A stretch of DNA of 64,000 nt from Pseudobacillus wudalianchiensis (GCF_001685015.1 NZ_MAYT01000004.1:36198-100197), one strand, 5' to 3'; positions 44,662 through 55,309 are shown, counted from the first letter of the stretch. Notes: a model not told the origin generated them from the sequence alone. Program-made: numbers and translations.

Positions 44662-45600
44662 CTAGTCCAATGGACGTACATTAATAGGAATTAACGATTT
44701 TTCTAAACGGTCACGGAACTGTTCATATTGTGGTGGTAACATAAGATGAGTACCCATTGTCTCATGCGTTTCATCGTGTGCGAAGCCTGGGGGATCTGTT
44801 GCAATCTCGAACAATATTTCCCCTGATTCGCGGAAGTAAATCGCATTAAAATAGTTACGATCTTTAATTTCTGTTACATGTTGGCCTTTATCCATTGCAT
44901 AGGCTTGCCATTCCAAATGATCATGATCATCATTTGCCCGCCACGCGATATGATGTACAGTACCAACTCCCATCGTTCCTCGGACACCAGTTGTCATTTT
45001 CAAGTCAATGATATTACCAATGTCTGCCGTAGATTTAAAACGTATATAGTCATCTTCTGTTCCAACTACTTCCAGTCCCATTACATCAACTAAGGTGGCT
45101 TGAGTTTCTTGAGGGCGACTTGAGTAGAGAATCGCACCTCCAAAACCCTTAATCGCAACGTCTTTTGTAATGCTGCCGAACATCCAGACGTTTTCTTCCC
45201 CACCTTCACGTTCTACGATTTCAAGTTGTAAACCATGTGGATCTTCAAATTGTACATACCTTTCACCAAATCGTTCTGCTATTGTATAGTCTATATTGAA
45301 TTTAGCGAATCGGTCTTTCCAGAAATCCAATGAACCTATAGGAACGACATAAGTTGTGACACCAACTTGTCCATCTCCTATCCGGCCTTTGTATGCCTCT
45401 GCCCAAGGGAAAAACGTAATAATGGTTCCTGGCTTGCCACCTTCATTTCCAAAATACAAGTGATAGGTTTCTGGATCATCGAAGTTAACCGTTTGCTTTA
45501 CAAGCCGCAAGCCAAGTATGCCTGCATAAAAGTCAATATTTTCTTGTGGATGACCCACAATGGCAGTAATGTGGTGAATCCCCGCAGTCTGTTTTTTCAT
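44662..45600 (-). CDS. Ring-cleaving dioxygenase, VOC family (MhqO-like)
   Basis: The 312-residue protein has two glyoxalase/VOC halves. Metal ligands are the histidine in GIHHITAIVG, the histidine in TVHHIAWRAND and the glutamate in EILFEIATDPPGF, the 2-His-1-Glu set of extradiol dioxygenases. Length equals that of B. subtilis MhqO. These proteins protect against methylhydroquinone and catechol-type compounds, probably by opening the ring. It lies 64 bp upstream of the esterase gene. Confidence 0.87.
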   Translation of the reverse strand: MKKQTAGIHHITAIVGHPQENIDFYAGILGLRLVKQTVNFDDPETYHLYFGNEGGKPGTIITFFPWAEAYKGRIGDGQVGVTTYVVPIGSLDFWKDRFAKFNIDYTIAERFGERYVQFEDPHGLQLEIVEREGGEENVWMFGSITKDVAIKGFGGAILYSSRPQETQATLVDVMGLEVVGTEDDYIRFKSTADIGNIIDLKMTTGVRGTMGVGTVHHIAWRANDDHDHLEWQAYAMDKGQHVTEIKDRNYFNAIYFRESGEILFEIATDPPGFAHDETHETMGTHLMLPPQYEQFRDRLEKSLIPINVRPLD

Positions 45601-45656
45601 CTTTTTCTCTCCAATTTATTAGTTGGTCTGCCCTTGTTTTTACTCATACATCAAGC

Positions 45657-46598
45657 TTATTCAATGGGTCCTAATTTCGCCTCGATTTCAGTACGTCTTG
45701 ATTCTAAAAATGGCGGCAAGTCGAGTTTTTGACCTAGCTCTTTAACGGAAGAATCAGCCGTGAAGCCCGGTCCATCAGTCGCTAACTCGAACAAAATTCC
45801 ATTTTCCTCTCTAAAATAGACACTTTCGAAGTAATATCTGTCCGTTGCCTTCACAATCTTTAAACCTGAGTCTTTAATGCGCTGTTCCCATAGCCGTAGC
45901 TCTTTACTATTTTTCACTCGAATCGCTAAATGATGAATGCTTCCTCTGCCCGGTTTTTCATCGGGTCCCTCTTGTTCGACAATCACAATTTCTCCAAAAG
46001 ATTGACCTTGTATTGACTGATAAATAGCTTGTTTGTCAGTGCGTGATATTAGTGTGTAACGAAAAATATTTTCCAACGTGCTGGACAAACGACCTAAAGA
46101 ACGAACGGTTATTTCAACCGGGCCCATTCCAAGAATGCGGTGCTGCTGTTCCACACTAGCATCATCCCACTCTCTCCAATGGTCCGGAACAGGTTCCCCG
46201 TTATGATGTAACAACACCATGCGGAGTCCTTCTTTATCCTCAAAATGAAGAGCATCTCTTCCTGCATAGGTGGTCACTTCTCCATGTTCTACCCCAAATA
46301 AAGCGAACCGCTCTTTCCAATACATAAGACTTTCAATGGATGGCACCAGCAATCCAATTCTAGTAATAGCATTAGTCCCTCGATGAGTATGCCCAACAAA
46401 TGGCATTTCAAAAAACGTTAATCCTGTTCCTGGGCTCCCTGTTAAATCTCCGTAAAACAAATGGTACATCGATGGATCATCTTGATTGACAGATACTTTT
46501 ACCCTGCGTAAACCAAGTACATGTTGATAGAAATTATTATTTTCTTTTGCATTTTTTGTAATCATGGAAATATGATGATGCCCTGCGATTTTTTCCAT
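45657..46598 (-). CDS. Ring-cleaving dioxygenase, VOC family
   Basis: The 313-residue paralogue of its neighbours has GHHHISMITKNA at the N-terminus, SIHHLAIRVKN in the second half and GILFELATDGPGF with the last metal ligand. It probably arose by duplication within this operon. GTGAGGA precedes the start. The gap upstream to the FMN reductase gene holds a perfect 32-bp palindrome, so it may have separate control or transcript processing. Confidence 0.87.
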   Translation of the reverse strand: MEKIAGHHHISMITKNAKENNNFYQHVLGLRRVKVSVNQDDPSMYHLFYGDLTGSPGTGLTFFEMPFVGHTHRGTNAITRIGLLVPSIESLMYWKERFALFGVEHGEVTTYAGRDALHFEDKEGLRMVLLHHNGEPVPDHWREWDDASVEQQHRILGMGPVEITVRSLGRLSSTLENIFRYTLISRTDKQAIYQSIQGQSFGEIVIVEQEGPDEKPGRGSIHHLAIRVKNSKELRLWEQRIKDSGLKIVKATDRYYFESVYFREENGILFELATDGPGFTADSSVKELGQKLDLPPFLESRRTEIEAKLGPIE

Positions 46599-46693
46599 TT
46601 GTCCTCACCCATTCCTTTATAAAATGGAGTACAACGACTGAGCATATCCTTCAATAAACTTGATATCGATTTGCACAGTCTTCATACTAGATA

Positions 46694-46725
46694 ACACTAT
46701 GTGCATGGTACCATGCACATAGTGT
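46694..46725. repeat. Perfect 32-bp palindrome within the operon
   Basis: The arms are ACACTATGTGCATGGT and its exact complement, with no spacer and centre GGTACC. It is in the 168-bp gap between two same-strand genes and has no T run on the minus strand. Possible roles are RNA processing, a partial stop, protein binding, or a REP-like mobile repeat. Confidence 0.9.
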
Positions 46726-46766
46726 CAGGCTGTTGACAAACGTTTCAATCAACGTGATGTCCTATA

Positions 46767-47309
46767 TTAACGAATCGTTTTTAAAGCAGTAGCCCACGGA
46801 ATCACTTGATCTAACATTTGGTTTACTGAGCTTTCTTGTACCTCTTTTGGTTTAAAATCTGTTCCATTTTCAAAATCAGTGAATAAGGACAATGCTGGAT
46901 GAACACGCACATCCGCTACGGATAACTCGCCCAAGATCCCGCGTAAATGTTCTGCTGCACGAGCCCCGCCTACTGAACCGTAAGAAACGATACCAGCAGC
47001 TTTGTTATTCCATTCTTCACGTAAGTAGTCTAATGCATTTTTAAGCGCGCCTGTTATCGAGTGGTTATATTCTTGTACAATAAACACGAAGCCGTCCTGT
47101 TTTGCAATAATTTCTGACCATGCAGCTGCTCCTGAAGCGTCAGCACCTGGTTCACCTAGTAACGGTAATTTGTAATCTGCGATATCAATGATTGTATAGT
47201 TTGCGTCACCGCGTTTGTCTGCTATTTCCTTTACCCAAGCACCTACTTGCGGACTTACACGTCCTTCACGAGTTGATCCTAAAATAATACCGATATTAAT
47301 ATTAGTCAT
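46767..47309 (-). CDS. NADPH-dependent FMN reductase/azoreductase-type protein
   Basis: The 180-residue flavodoxin-fold enzyme has the FMN phosphate loop GSTREGRVSPQVG, QEYNHSITGALKNALDYL and SYGSVGGARAAEHL. ATG 47309 is chosen because AAAGGAGGAACC lies 8 nt upstream. An in-frame ATG at 47360 has only a distant AAGGAAG and would add 17 unconserved residues. It would reduce quinones by two electrons to less reactive hydroquinones, which fits the dioxygenases around it. Confidence 0.87.
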   Translation of the reverse strand: MTNINIGIILGSTREGRVSPQVGAWVKEIADKRGDANYTIIDIADYKLPLLGEPGADASGAAAWSEIIAKQDGFVFIVQEYNHSITGALKNALDYLREEWNNKAAGIVSYGSVGGARAAEHLRGILGELSVADVRVHPALSLFTDFENGTDFKPKEVQESSVNQMLDQVIPWATALKTIR

Positions 47310-47378
47310 TGATGGTTCCTCCTTTGGTTGTGAGCCGAATAATTTAGTTAAAAATCCCATATTGCTAATGTCACTTCC

Positions 47379-48362
47379 TTACAAGTATTCTTTATCGAAG
47401 TGCTTTGTGCTGCGAACGGTATCGATCGGCCGCACGAGTGACTCGATTTTTTCACGTTTTTCTTCAAAGAATGGCGGCAAAGATAGCTTTTCCCCAAGTG
47501 TTTCATAAGGTTCATCCCCCATAAAACCGGGACCATCTGTTGCAAGTTCAAAAAGAATAGATGGAGCCACATTTGTATATAGCGAACCAAAATAATAGCG
47601 TTCGACATACCCGGAATTCGGAAGATTAAATCCAGCCAACCGTTGCTGCCATGATTCTAAGTCTGCCCGCTCATCCACCCGAAAGGCTGCATGGTGAACT
47701 GTGCCAAATCCTTGGCGTGCTTGAGGCAAAACGGTATTGTACTCAACAATAACTTGCGCACCGTTGCCGCCTTCCCCCATTTCAAATAAGTGGAAAGACT
47801 CTTCTTGTGCAACTTCCTTCATATGAAATACTTTTTCCAACACTTCCTTGAAATAATCAAAATAAGCTGTCCGCACAAAGAAAGGTCCTAATCCTGTAAT
47901 AGCATACTCAAGAGGAATTGGTCCTTTTTGCCATGGCGTACCAGAAGCAACGCCCTCATTTTGTTCATCTGAGATCAGTTGATAATGCTGATCATCAAAG
48001 TCCACAAAAGATAATACCTTTTTACCAAACTGCTCTTGAATTCCTTCATGTTTCACATCGTATTTATCAAATCGTTTCACCCAATAAGTTAACGCTTCAT
48101 CAGTTGGTACCCGGAAGGAGGTTTTGGATATCTCATTGTTTCCATGGACTCCTTTTGGAATGCCGTGGAAATCGAAAAACGTCATATCTGTGCCCGGGCT
48201 CCCTGCATCATCCGCGAAAAATAAATGATACGTTTGAATATCATCTTGGTTGACTGTTTTTTTGACTAACCGTAAACCAAGCGTATACGTAAAGAAATCA
48301 TAAATTTTTTCTGCGCTGCTTGTAATCGCTGTAACGTGATGTACGCCTTTTAGTGCGTTCAT
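47379..48362 (-). CDS. Ring-cleaving dioxygenase, VOC family (MhqA-like)
   Basis: The protein of about 327 residues has VHHVTAITSSA, TVHHAAFRVDE and SILFELATDGPGF as metal ligand regions. The ATG at 48362 follows AGGAGG by 10 nt; the frame's earlier ATG at 48383 overlaps that ribosome site and the operator. It is the first gene of the operon and has an MhqR-like palindrome directly upstream (48383-48402). Confidence 0.88.
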   Translation of the reverse strand: MNALKGVHHVTAITSSAEKIYDFFTYTLGLRLVKKTVNQDDIQTYHLFFADDAGSPGTDMTFFDFHGIPKGVHGNNEISKTSFRVPTDEALTYWVKRFDKYDVKHEGIQEQFGKKVLSFVDFDDQHYQLISDEQNEGVASGTPWQKGPIPLEYAITGLGPFFVRTAYFDYFKEVLEKVFHMKEVAQEESFHLFEMGEGGNGAQVIVEYNTVLPQARQGFGTVHHAAFRVDERADLESWQQRLAGFNLPNSGYVERYYFGSLYTNVAPSILFELATDGPGFMGDEPYETLGEKLSLPPFFEEKREKIESLVRPIDTVRSTKHFDKEYL

Positions 48363-48382
48363 TACATGATTTCCTCCTATCA

Positions 48383-48402
48383 ATATCTCGAATTCGAGAT
48401 AT
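48383..48402. promoter_or_regulatory. MhqR-like operator of the dioxygenase operon
   Basis: TATCTCGAATTCGAGATA sits inside a perfect 20-bp palindrome, 21 bp before the start codon of the first gene. It agrees with the MarR-type MhqR operator known from B. subtilis. Quinones would release repression. The mhqR gene itself is not in the window. Confidence 0.78.
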
Positions 48403-48441
48403 ATAGTTAAAAATAAAGCTTGTTATGCCTTAGTATAGGGA

Positions 48442-48487
48442 ATTCTATTGAATCTATACATCAAAGCTGGCATAGATTCAATAGAAT
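48442..48487. repeat. 16-bp perfect inverted repeat
   Basis: ATTCTATTGAATCTAT (48442-48457) and ATAGATTCAATAGAAT (48472-48487) pair around 14 nt, with GGGAAT/ATTCCC extending the stem past a small bulge. It lies 20 bp past the yceI stop. No T run follows, so it is not a typical terminator. Confidence 0.8.
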
Positions 48488-48506
48488 CATTCCCATGTGT
48501 ATGAAC

Positions 48507-49034
48507 TTAAGCTTGTGGATTTACTTCTAATTCCACTGTAATTTTGATATCTTTTCCTACTAATACGCCGCCTGTCTCAAGCGCTGCATTCCAAGTGAGT
48601 CCAAATTCTTCACGGTTAATTTTTGTGGATGCTTCAAAACCGTAAACTTCCACTCCCCACGGGTTTGTACCTTTACCGCCGAATTCAACGTCGAATGTTA
48701 CAGGTTTTGTCACGTCTTTAATCGTTAGATCGCCCGTTACTTTGTAGTCATCGCCATCTTTTGAAATGTTTGTTGATTTAAATGTGATAGATGGGTATTT
48801 CTCTGCATCAAAGAAGTCGCCTGACTTCAAGTGATTGTCACGATCTTCAGAGCGAGTATTAATGCTTGCTACATCAAAAGTAAAAGCAATATTAGCTGTT
48901 GTTAAGTCTGTTAGATCTGCCGCTTCTACTTCTGCCGTGTAAGAATCAAAATTCCCTTTCACTTTCGAAACCATCATATGTTTTACTTCAAATCCAATGC
49001 TAGAGTGTGATTGATCCACCGTAAATTTTGCCAT
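48507..49034 (-). CDS. YceI family protein
   Basis: The 175-residue lipocalin-like protein has the YceI pattern DQSHSSIGFEVKHMMVSKVKG, then DNHLKSGDFFDAEKYPSITF and GDLTIKDVTKPVTFDV. It has no signal peptide, so it is cytoplasmic. The family binds polyisoprenoids or similar hydrophobic ligands and is often induced with quinone-stress genes. Half-sites resembling the MhqR operator lie upstream, which places it in the same regulon as the dioxygenase operon. Confidence 0.9.
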   Translation of the reverse strand: MAKFTVDQSHSSIGFEVKHMMVSKVKGNFDSYTAEVEAADLTDLTTANIAFTFDVASINTRSEDRDNHLKSGDFFDAEKYPSITFKSTNISKDGDDYKVTGDLTIKDVTKPVTFDVEFGGKGTNPWGVEVYGFEASTKINREEFGLTWNAALETGGVLVGKDIKITVELEVNPQA

Positions 49035-49149
49035 TATACATTTCCCCCTTGAGTATATGTTTTTTAAATTTAAGATAGTCTTCAGAAATAAAGCTGGAAA
49101 AAATAATCATTAGCCTACCAAAGCCTTAACAATTATCTCCAAATAAGCT

Positions 49150-49196
49150 ATCTTGAAATAATTTATCTCGAATTAAATTATCTTTAATTAGAGATA
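49150..49196. promoter_or_regulatory. Triple MhqR-like site upstream of yceI
   Basis: Three in-phase elements: TATCTTGAA (49150-49158), TATCTCGAA (49164-49172) and the near-palindrome TATCTTTAATTAGAGATA (49179-49196). They begin 14-15 bp apart. Only the last is a full dyad; the others are half-sites like those of the operator before the dioxygenase operon. Confidence 0.6.
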
Positions 49197-49523
49197 AATT
49201 TAACACATAAAGGAGATGTGTGTCAACATGTTTGGAAAGATTATTTTTTAATTTTTGTTTGGGATTTTTAGTTTAGGATCATCAGAATGGAAAAGTCATG
49301 TCCTCAGGTCAAGCCATTCATCGTTGACTGTAACGAATGAGCTATATTGTACCCTTACAAAAAAGCCTCTCATCAATTTGATGAATTGATGAGAGGCTTT
49401 TTGATTTAGAGTGTTTAGTAACGCTTGCCGCTAGCAAAATGATCACGATTTGATAAAGATCGCTCTATCCCTTAATATATCAATGTTTATAGATGAATTT
49501 TTCAACAAAGGTATAGGCAAACC
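49197..49523. other. Spacer between yceI promoter and MFS gene
   Basis: About 330 bp with the hairpin at 49359-49402 and otherwise no gene. A short frame with a good AGGAG (ATG at 49229) stops after seven codons. Confidence 0.45.
49359..49402. terminator. Terminator-like hairpin, family member 4
   Basis: AAAAGCCTCTCATCAATT and AATTGATGAGAGGCTTTT pair perfectly around TGATG. It is 122 bp past the MFS stop codon and symmetrical. Confidence 0.85.
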
Positions 49524-50726
49524 TCAAACCACCTTGTATTTTGCTTTAGGTTCTCCTTCATCAATGTCACTTTGCCAAAACGTCTTTTTAGAAAACATGC
49601 TTAATAAAATCGGAACAACTAATAATACGATGGTTACATAAATAATATGGTAGACCGATAAATGATCTAAAATAGTGCCACCGAGTGCACTTCCAAACAC
49701 AATTCCAAAATTAAAGGTACTGGACTGGAGAGAAGTTGCAATGTCTTTTCCCGTTCCTACTTGTCTTGTCACTGCAGCCTGGAATATTGTAACAAGCGCG
49801 CCAAACGACACACCCCATAAAAGGAAAGCAAGGTGTGAGACATATAGCATTCCCTTAAAGGCTACAAACAAAAACATTGTTCCAAAAGCCAAAGTTAACA
49901 TAAAGACCGTCAGAGATCCAAGGTGATCATCCACTACTTTACCTGCCAGTACAACCGATATAATCGTTCCCGCACCAAACAAGATGGAGACCAACTTTAT
50001 ACCACCGGCTACACCAAAACCCTCTACAAGCGGTGAAATATAAGTATATAAACCGTAATGCGCCATAATAGTAAAGAGGGTCACGACTAAACAGATGACA
50101 ACAGATTTATTGCGTATAATGTAAAATGGTGAATTAGCAGCTGTTCGTTTTTCCCCTCCAACTGAAGGTAAAATAATTTGCCCCAAAATGGCAATGACAA
50201 AAATAATCGCAGAAAGAACGCCAAACTCTATTCTCCATCCAAAACCTGTACCAACGGTTGTCATAATCGGCAAACCGACTCCCAGTCCAAGGGTACTTCC
50301 AGACATTGTAACCGCAATGGCTCTTCCATGTAATTTTGAGGGTACTAGCCGCATAGCATAAGCAGAGACCATTGGCCACAATACACCCGCACTGATCCCT
50401 CCAACAAGTCTAGCAGCCGCCGTTAGAAAATAAGATGAGGAGAAAGCAATGATTAAATTTGAAACCCCAAATACATACATTAATATCGTCAAAAGTTTTT
50501 TTCTATTCATTGACATCGTTAAGGTAATTAATGGAATCGTTCCCACAGCAGATGCAATGGCATAAACGCTTATTAATAACCCTATAGATGAATACGATAC
50601 ATGCAAACCTTCACTCATTTCAGTCAGGATTCCCGATGGTACTAATTCTGATAAGATCCCCATAAAGCTAACGCTTGAAAGGAGCACTAAATACAACCAC
50701 GGAAATCTTTCTTTCTTCTGTCCCAT
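49524..50726 (-). CDS. MFS transporter (AraJ/sugar-efflux type)
   Basis: The 400-residue protein has 12 membrane segments. The N-terminal SFMGILSELVPSGILTEMSEGL and VGGISAGVLWPMVSAYAMRLVP in segment 4 are features of the DHA1 branch that includes AraJ, YdhP and SotB. These export sugars, nucleosides or drugs. GGAGG precedes the ATG. It is a single gene with no adjacent regulator, so substrate remains open. Confidence 0.86.
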   Translation of the reverse strand: MGQKKERFPWLYLVLLSSVSFMGILSELVPSGILTEMSEGLHVSYSSIGLLISVYAIASAVGTIPLITLTMSMNRKKLLTILMYVFGVSNLIIAFSSSYFLTAAARLVGGISAGVLWPMVSAYAMRLVPSKLHGRAIAVTMSGSTLGLGVGLPIMTTVGTGFGWRIEFGVLSAIIFVIAILGQIILPSVGGEKRTAANSPFYIIRNKSVVICLVVTLFTIMAHYGLYTYISPLVEGFGVAGGIKLVSILFGAGTIISVVLAGKVVDDHLGSLTVFMLTLAFGTMFLFVAFKGMLYVSHLAFLLWGVSFGALVTIFQAAVTRQVGTGKDIATSLQSSTFNFGIVFGSALGGTILDHLSVYHIIYVTIVLLVVPILLSMFSKKTFWQSDIDEGEPKAKYKVV

Positions 50727-51141
50727 ATTTCCTCCATTCTCCTTACCATTCTTGCAATTGCACTACATTATGAAAAAATATCTTTCATTCGGACTTATTT
50801 AATTGTATACACTGGGTCATTCAAAAACAATGTATACACTTCATATCAATTTTCCTTTTTATGGAATTCATTATCCAAAACTACCTTCCTCCCTTTTCGT
50901 TATTCCTCCGCATGACCTTGAGTCTGCGAAATGATCACGTTATATGTATTTCGTTATTTATTCACTTAAAAAGGAAACGCTATTTGGGATTTATATCCAA
51001 TTATTGATTAGGAGACTTAAACAATGAAAAAGCTTTATAAGAACATACAATAGAAAGGGAAAAGTGAAGCCGCAGATTTTTAGGCGCAATAAGGTGTTTT
51101 TAAATTTATAAGATGCTAGGAACCACCCAAAATTTATGCAT

Positions 51142-51190
51142 AAAAAAACTTCCCATAAGTTTATTCAACTTATGGGAAGCCTTCTTTTCA
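51142..51190. terminator. Terminator-like hairpin, family member 5
   Basis: CTTCCCATAAGTT and AACTTATGGGAAG pair perfectly around TATTC, with seven A on the left and a CTTCTTTTC tail on the right. No gene ends close by on either strand. Confidence 0.7.
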
Positions 51191-51284
51191 TTCCTGTATA
51201 CTAGCAAAGTGTGATATACCAAGATTTCCGGGAATTTGAGGTGTGACACCTTTAACATGAATTTACCGTTTTCCATGAGATTGT

Positions 51285-51312
51285 GTTAGCAAAATGCTAA
51301 CATTTTGCTAAC
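51285..51312. repeat. Overlapping dyads of GTTAGC/GCTAAC
   Basis: GTTAGCAAAAT and ATTTTGCTAAC pair perfectly around GCTAAC, which itself can pair with the first GTTAGC. Two mutually exclusive hairpins are therefore possible. Confidence 0.7.
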
Positions 51313-51624
51313 GTATATTTTTCAATTTCAAATGAAATCAGCTTTTTATCGCATCTATTATAATAAAATCTTTGTGATGGGGTTGCCTCTATTCATTATC
51401 AGCGAACTCACATTAAAAAGGAACACCTTCCTCTAACTCCTCTATCGGTTTGCCGCCCTAATATTTGGATAGAGGCAGGTCTTTATTGTTTCTTTTGTCA
51501 TCTGCGATAATAACACATTCTTAAAAGTGGCAATATGCGTTAATAAATTTTGATAAAGTAAATATTCTCAACATATAAAAAGAGCATTTACATTACTATT
51601 GCTTTTTCAGAATTAATTTTTCAT

Positions 51625-52332
51625 TTACAAAAAGAATCCTTTATAACCAACAAAAAATTCTCCACCATAATTATCAAGTGTAGATTGAATGAATGAAATC
51701 AGTTCAGTTTTATCATTTGTATTCATATATATTTTTGTATATTTAACTAGTTTATTACACATGTCTTTATCATATGATTTAAGGCTTCTAGCAGCCCACT
51801 TTCCTTCACCAACCCAATAGCCATCTGCCCTTAAAATGAGTTCAGTTAACCTATTTATTAACATATTTAAAATAAATAAACTTTCTTCAAAGTCTTCTGA
51901 ACATCTAAAGTCTGACAAAAAATCTGTAATTTGATACCTTACTTCATTTATTTTGTCCTCATCCCAACGTTGTGGACCCTGTTCATAAAGTATTTTCGCC
52001 TCTGTTTGGATTTTCTTCCCTTCACCTTGTTTATCTTCTACAAGTAGACCTTCGGCACACATTTTAATGATGGTGGGCATCCCTGTATTTCTTGCTATTT
52101 GAAATTCAAACTCTAGAGATAAAGCCGTATGAATAAATGCTTCTATTTTCCATCCAAGAAAGTGATAACATTCAAGTCTTGGTGTTTCTGTTTCATCGAT
52201 TATAATTAAGTCAATATCAGATTCTGTTGTTAAATTTCCATAAACAGCACTTCCACCTACCCAGGCTATATCTGCCTCAGGATAGTGTGAAACGATAAAC
52301 TGTTGGGCTATTCGCTTGATTGAGTCTCTCAT
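51625..52332 (-). CDS. Nucleotidyltransferase-fold protein
   Basis: The 235-residue protein has the minimal nucleotidyltransferase signature GGSAVYGNLTTESDIDLI, with the two metal-binding aspartates, at about residues 26-43, and a helical C-terminal half. Such proteins transfer nucleotides to small molecules (aminoglycosides) or proteins. ATG 52332 is supported by GGGAGGTG six nt upstream. The body is AT-rich compared with neighbours, which hints at transfer. Drug resistance is possible but not shown. Confidence 0.78.
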   Translation of the reverse strand: MRDSIKRIAQQFIVSHYPEADIAWVGGSAVYGNLTTESDIDLIIIDETETPRLECYHFLGWKIEAFIHTALSLEFEFQIARNTGMPTIIKMCAEGLLVEDKQGEGKKIQTEAKILYEQGPQRWDEDKINEVRYQITDFLSDFRCSEDFEESLFILNMLINRLTELILRADGYWVGEGKWAARSLKSYDKDMCNKLVKYTKIYMNTNDKTELISFIQSTLDNYGGEFFVGYKGFFL

Positions 52333-53181
52333 ATGAAACACCTCCCATACTAGGGTATTCACCTAAATGATTAGTGTTCTAGAACGCAGGAGCTATTCCT
52401 GAACATTTTTTGCGCTCACTTCTATTTGCTTTGTAAGCGACGATATCCACCTTCTAACCCCTATATATCCAAGAAACTTCCAAACATTGACACACGAAAT
52501 AAAGAGGGAATTGAATACATCAAAACAAACTCCCCATCTATTTATAGGTTTGATTTTGATAAAAATATTATCTATATCACAAAAACGTACTATAATTCGA
52601 AAAACATTACTAAAGAATATCGATTACTTCTGCCTAATAAAAATAATTCCAGATGAAAAATTGTGGTGGATGAATCGAACATCGAACTTTTTAGAAGACA
52701 TAAACAAGATCAAGAACAATTATTAATCGTTTGGGCATTCCTTACAATGATGAGGGCTATGCCTTTGTCAATTTTAATCGCCATTCCGTAAAGTAGATGG
52801 CTAGATTACTAGAAAAGGGAAAATTTAATCCATGGCTTCCCCTTCACTCTATATGCTGTTGTTCCTAATCATGGTTTGTCATTTGTGCAATGGGGGGGAA
52901 AAACAGGATTACACGTTAATCCCACTTTTCTGCTTTTCAATCGCTTCTCGTTATTTAATATATCTTTATCTAATGGGCCATCAGGTCATACGCATCTTGT
53001 GGAGGGTTCTTTTCCGCATTCAGAAACACCGAATCAAACTTGATATATTCACCCGGTTAACTAAATACTTATATGTCAAAAATAGTTGGAGAAATCCCGA
53101 TAGTAACTAGATGAAGAAAGATGCATTGAAAAAAGTAACATATTTATATCATGATGCCTAATCGATTATCAAAATAAATTA
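52333..53181. other. Decayed or non-coding spacer
   Basis: About 850 bp of AT-rich sequence. Fragments with coding-like composition appear on the plus strand (about 52490-52655, with YRFDFDKNIIYITKTYYNS; and about 52813-53035, read in a frame with no start codon), broken by stops and frame changes. I take it as gene decay. No family could be named. Confidence 0.4.
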
Positions 53182-53219
53182 AGCACCCCATAAATTTTTA
53201 TGGAGTGCTTTTTTAATTA
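53182..53219. terminator. Terminator downstream of groEL
   Basis: AAGCACCCCATAAA and TTTATGGAGTGCTT pair with one mismatch; TTTTTT follows on the plus strand and a T-rich stretch on the minus strand. It probably ends the groESL transcript. Confidence 0.7.
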
Positions 53220-53268
53220 AAATCAATGTGATTTTCTAGATATAATAACACCTTTGGGGATGCTGTAA

Positions 53269-53295
53269 CCACTGATAAATCAACATTTATCAGTT
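53269..53295. repeat. Hairpin directly after groEL
   Basis: CCACTGATAAAT/ATTTATCAGT gives a perfect 10-bp stem with a 4-nt loop, 6-10 bp past the stop codon and without T run. It may stabilise the 3' end of the groESL mRNA. Confidence 0.55.
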
Positions 53296-53300
53296 AAAGA

Positions 53301-54965
<1,665 letters not shown>

Positions 54966-54980
54966 TTAAGTATTTGTTTA

Positions 54981-55268
54981 TTATTCACCTGTTACAGCAA
55001 GGATGTCGCTTTCACGAAGGATTAATAATTCTTTGCCTTCGTATTTCACCTCTGTACCAGCATATTTTGAGAAGATGATACGATCACCGACAGCTACTTC
55101 AAGGGCTACTCTTTCTCCGCTTTCAAGTACACGGCCATTGCCGACTGCCACGATTTTGCCTTCTTGTGGTTTTTCTTTCGCTGAATCTGGCAGCACAATG
55201 CCGCTGGCTGTTTTTTCTTCTGATTCAACCAGCTCAATTATTACGCGATCACCTAGTGGTTTTAACAA
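54981..55268 (-). CDS. groES: Co-chaperonin GroES (Hsp10)
   Basis: The 95-residue protein runs from [15 protein letters not shown] to SDILAVTGE, with the mobile loop [17 protein letters not shown]. The start codon is a TTG at 55268: AAGGAGG lies 9 nt upstream and residues before it are not conserved. The frame stays open to 55403, but that would read through the ribosome site and the CIRCE operator. It is the first gene of groESL. Confidence 0.97.
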   Translation of the reverse strand: MLKPLGDRVIIELVESEEKTASGIVLPDSAKEKPQEGKIVAVGNGRVLESGERVALEVAVGDRIIFSKYAGTEVKYEGKELLILRESDILAVTGE

Positions 55269-55309
55269 GTGAAACAACCTCCTTGGAATATATGTAATAT
55301 TTTTATTCA

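Larger units (their letters stand above)
50727..51624. other. Long gene-free spacer
   Basis: About 900 bp. It contains one hairpin of the terminator family (51142-51190), a dyad built from GTTAGC/GCTAAC units (51285-51312) and an 8-bp pair CCTCTATC/GATAGAGG around 51439-51476. No protein frame longer than about 40 codons with a ribosome site was found. Composition suggests decay rather than an RNA gene. Confidence 0.45.

Noticed and set aside
52832..53110. A 92-codon frame on the plus strand with hydrophobic start
   Set aside because: AAGGGA is too far from its ATG, and another frame over the same bases looks equally coding-like; best taken as decayed sequence.
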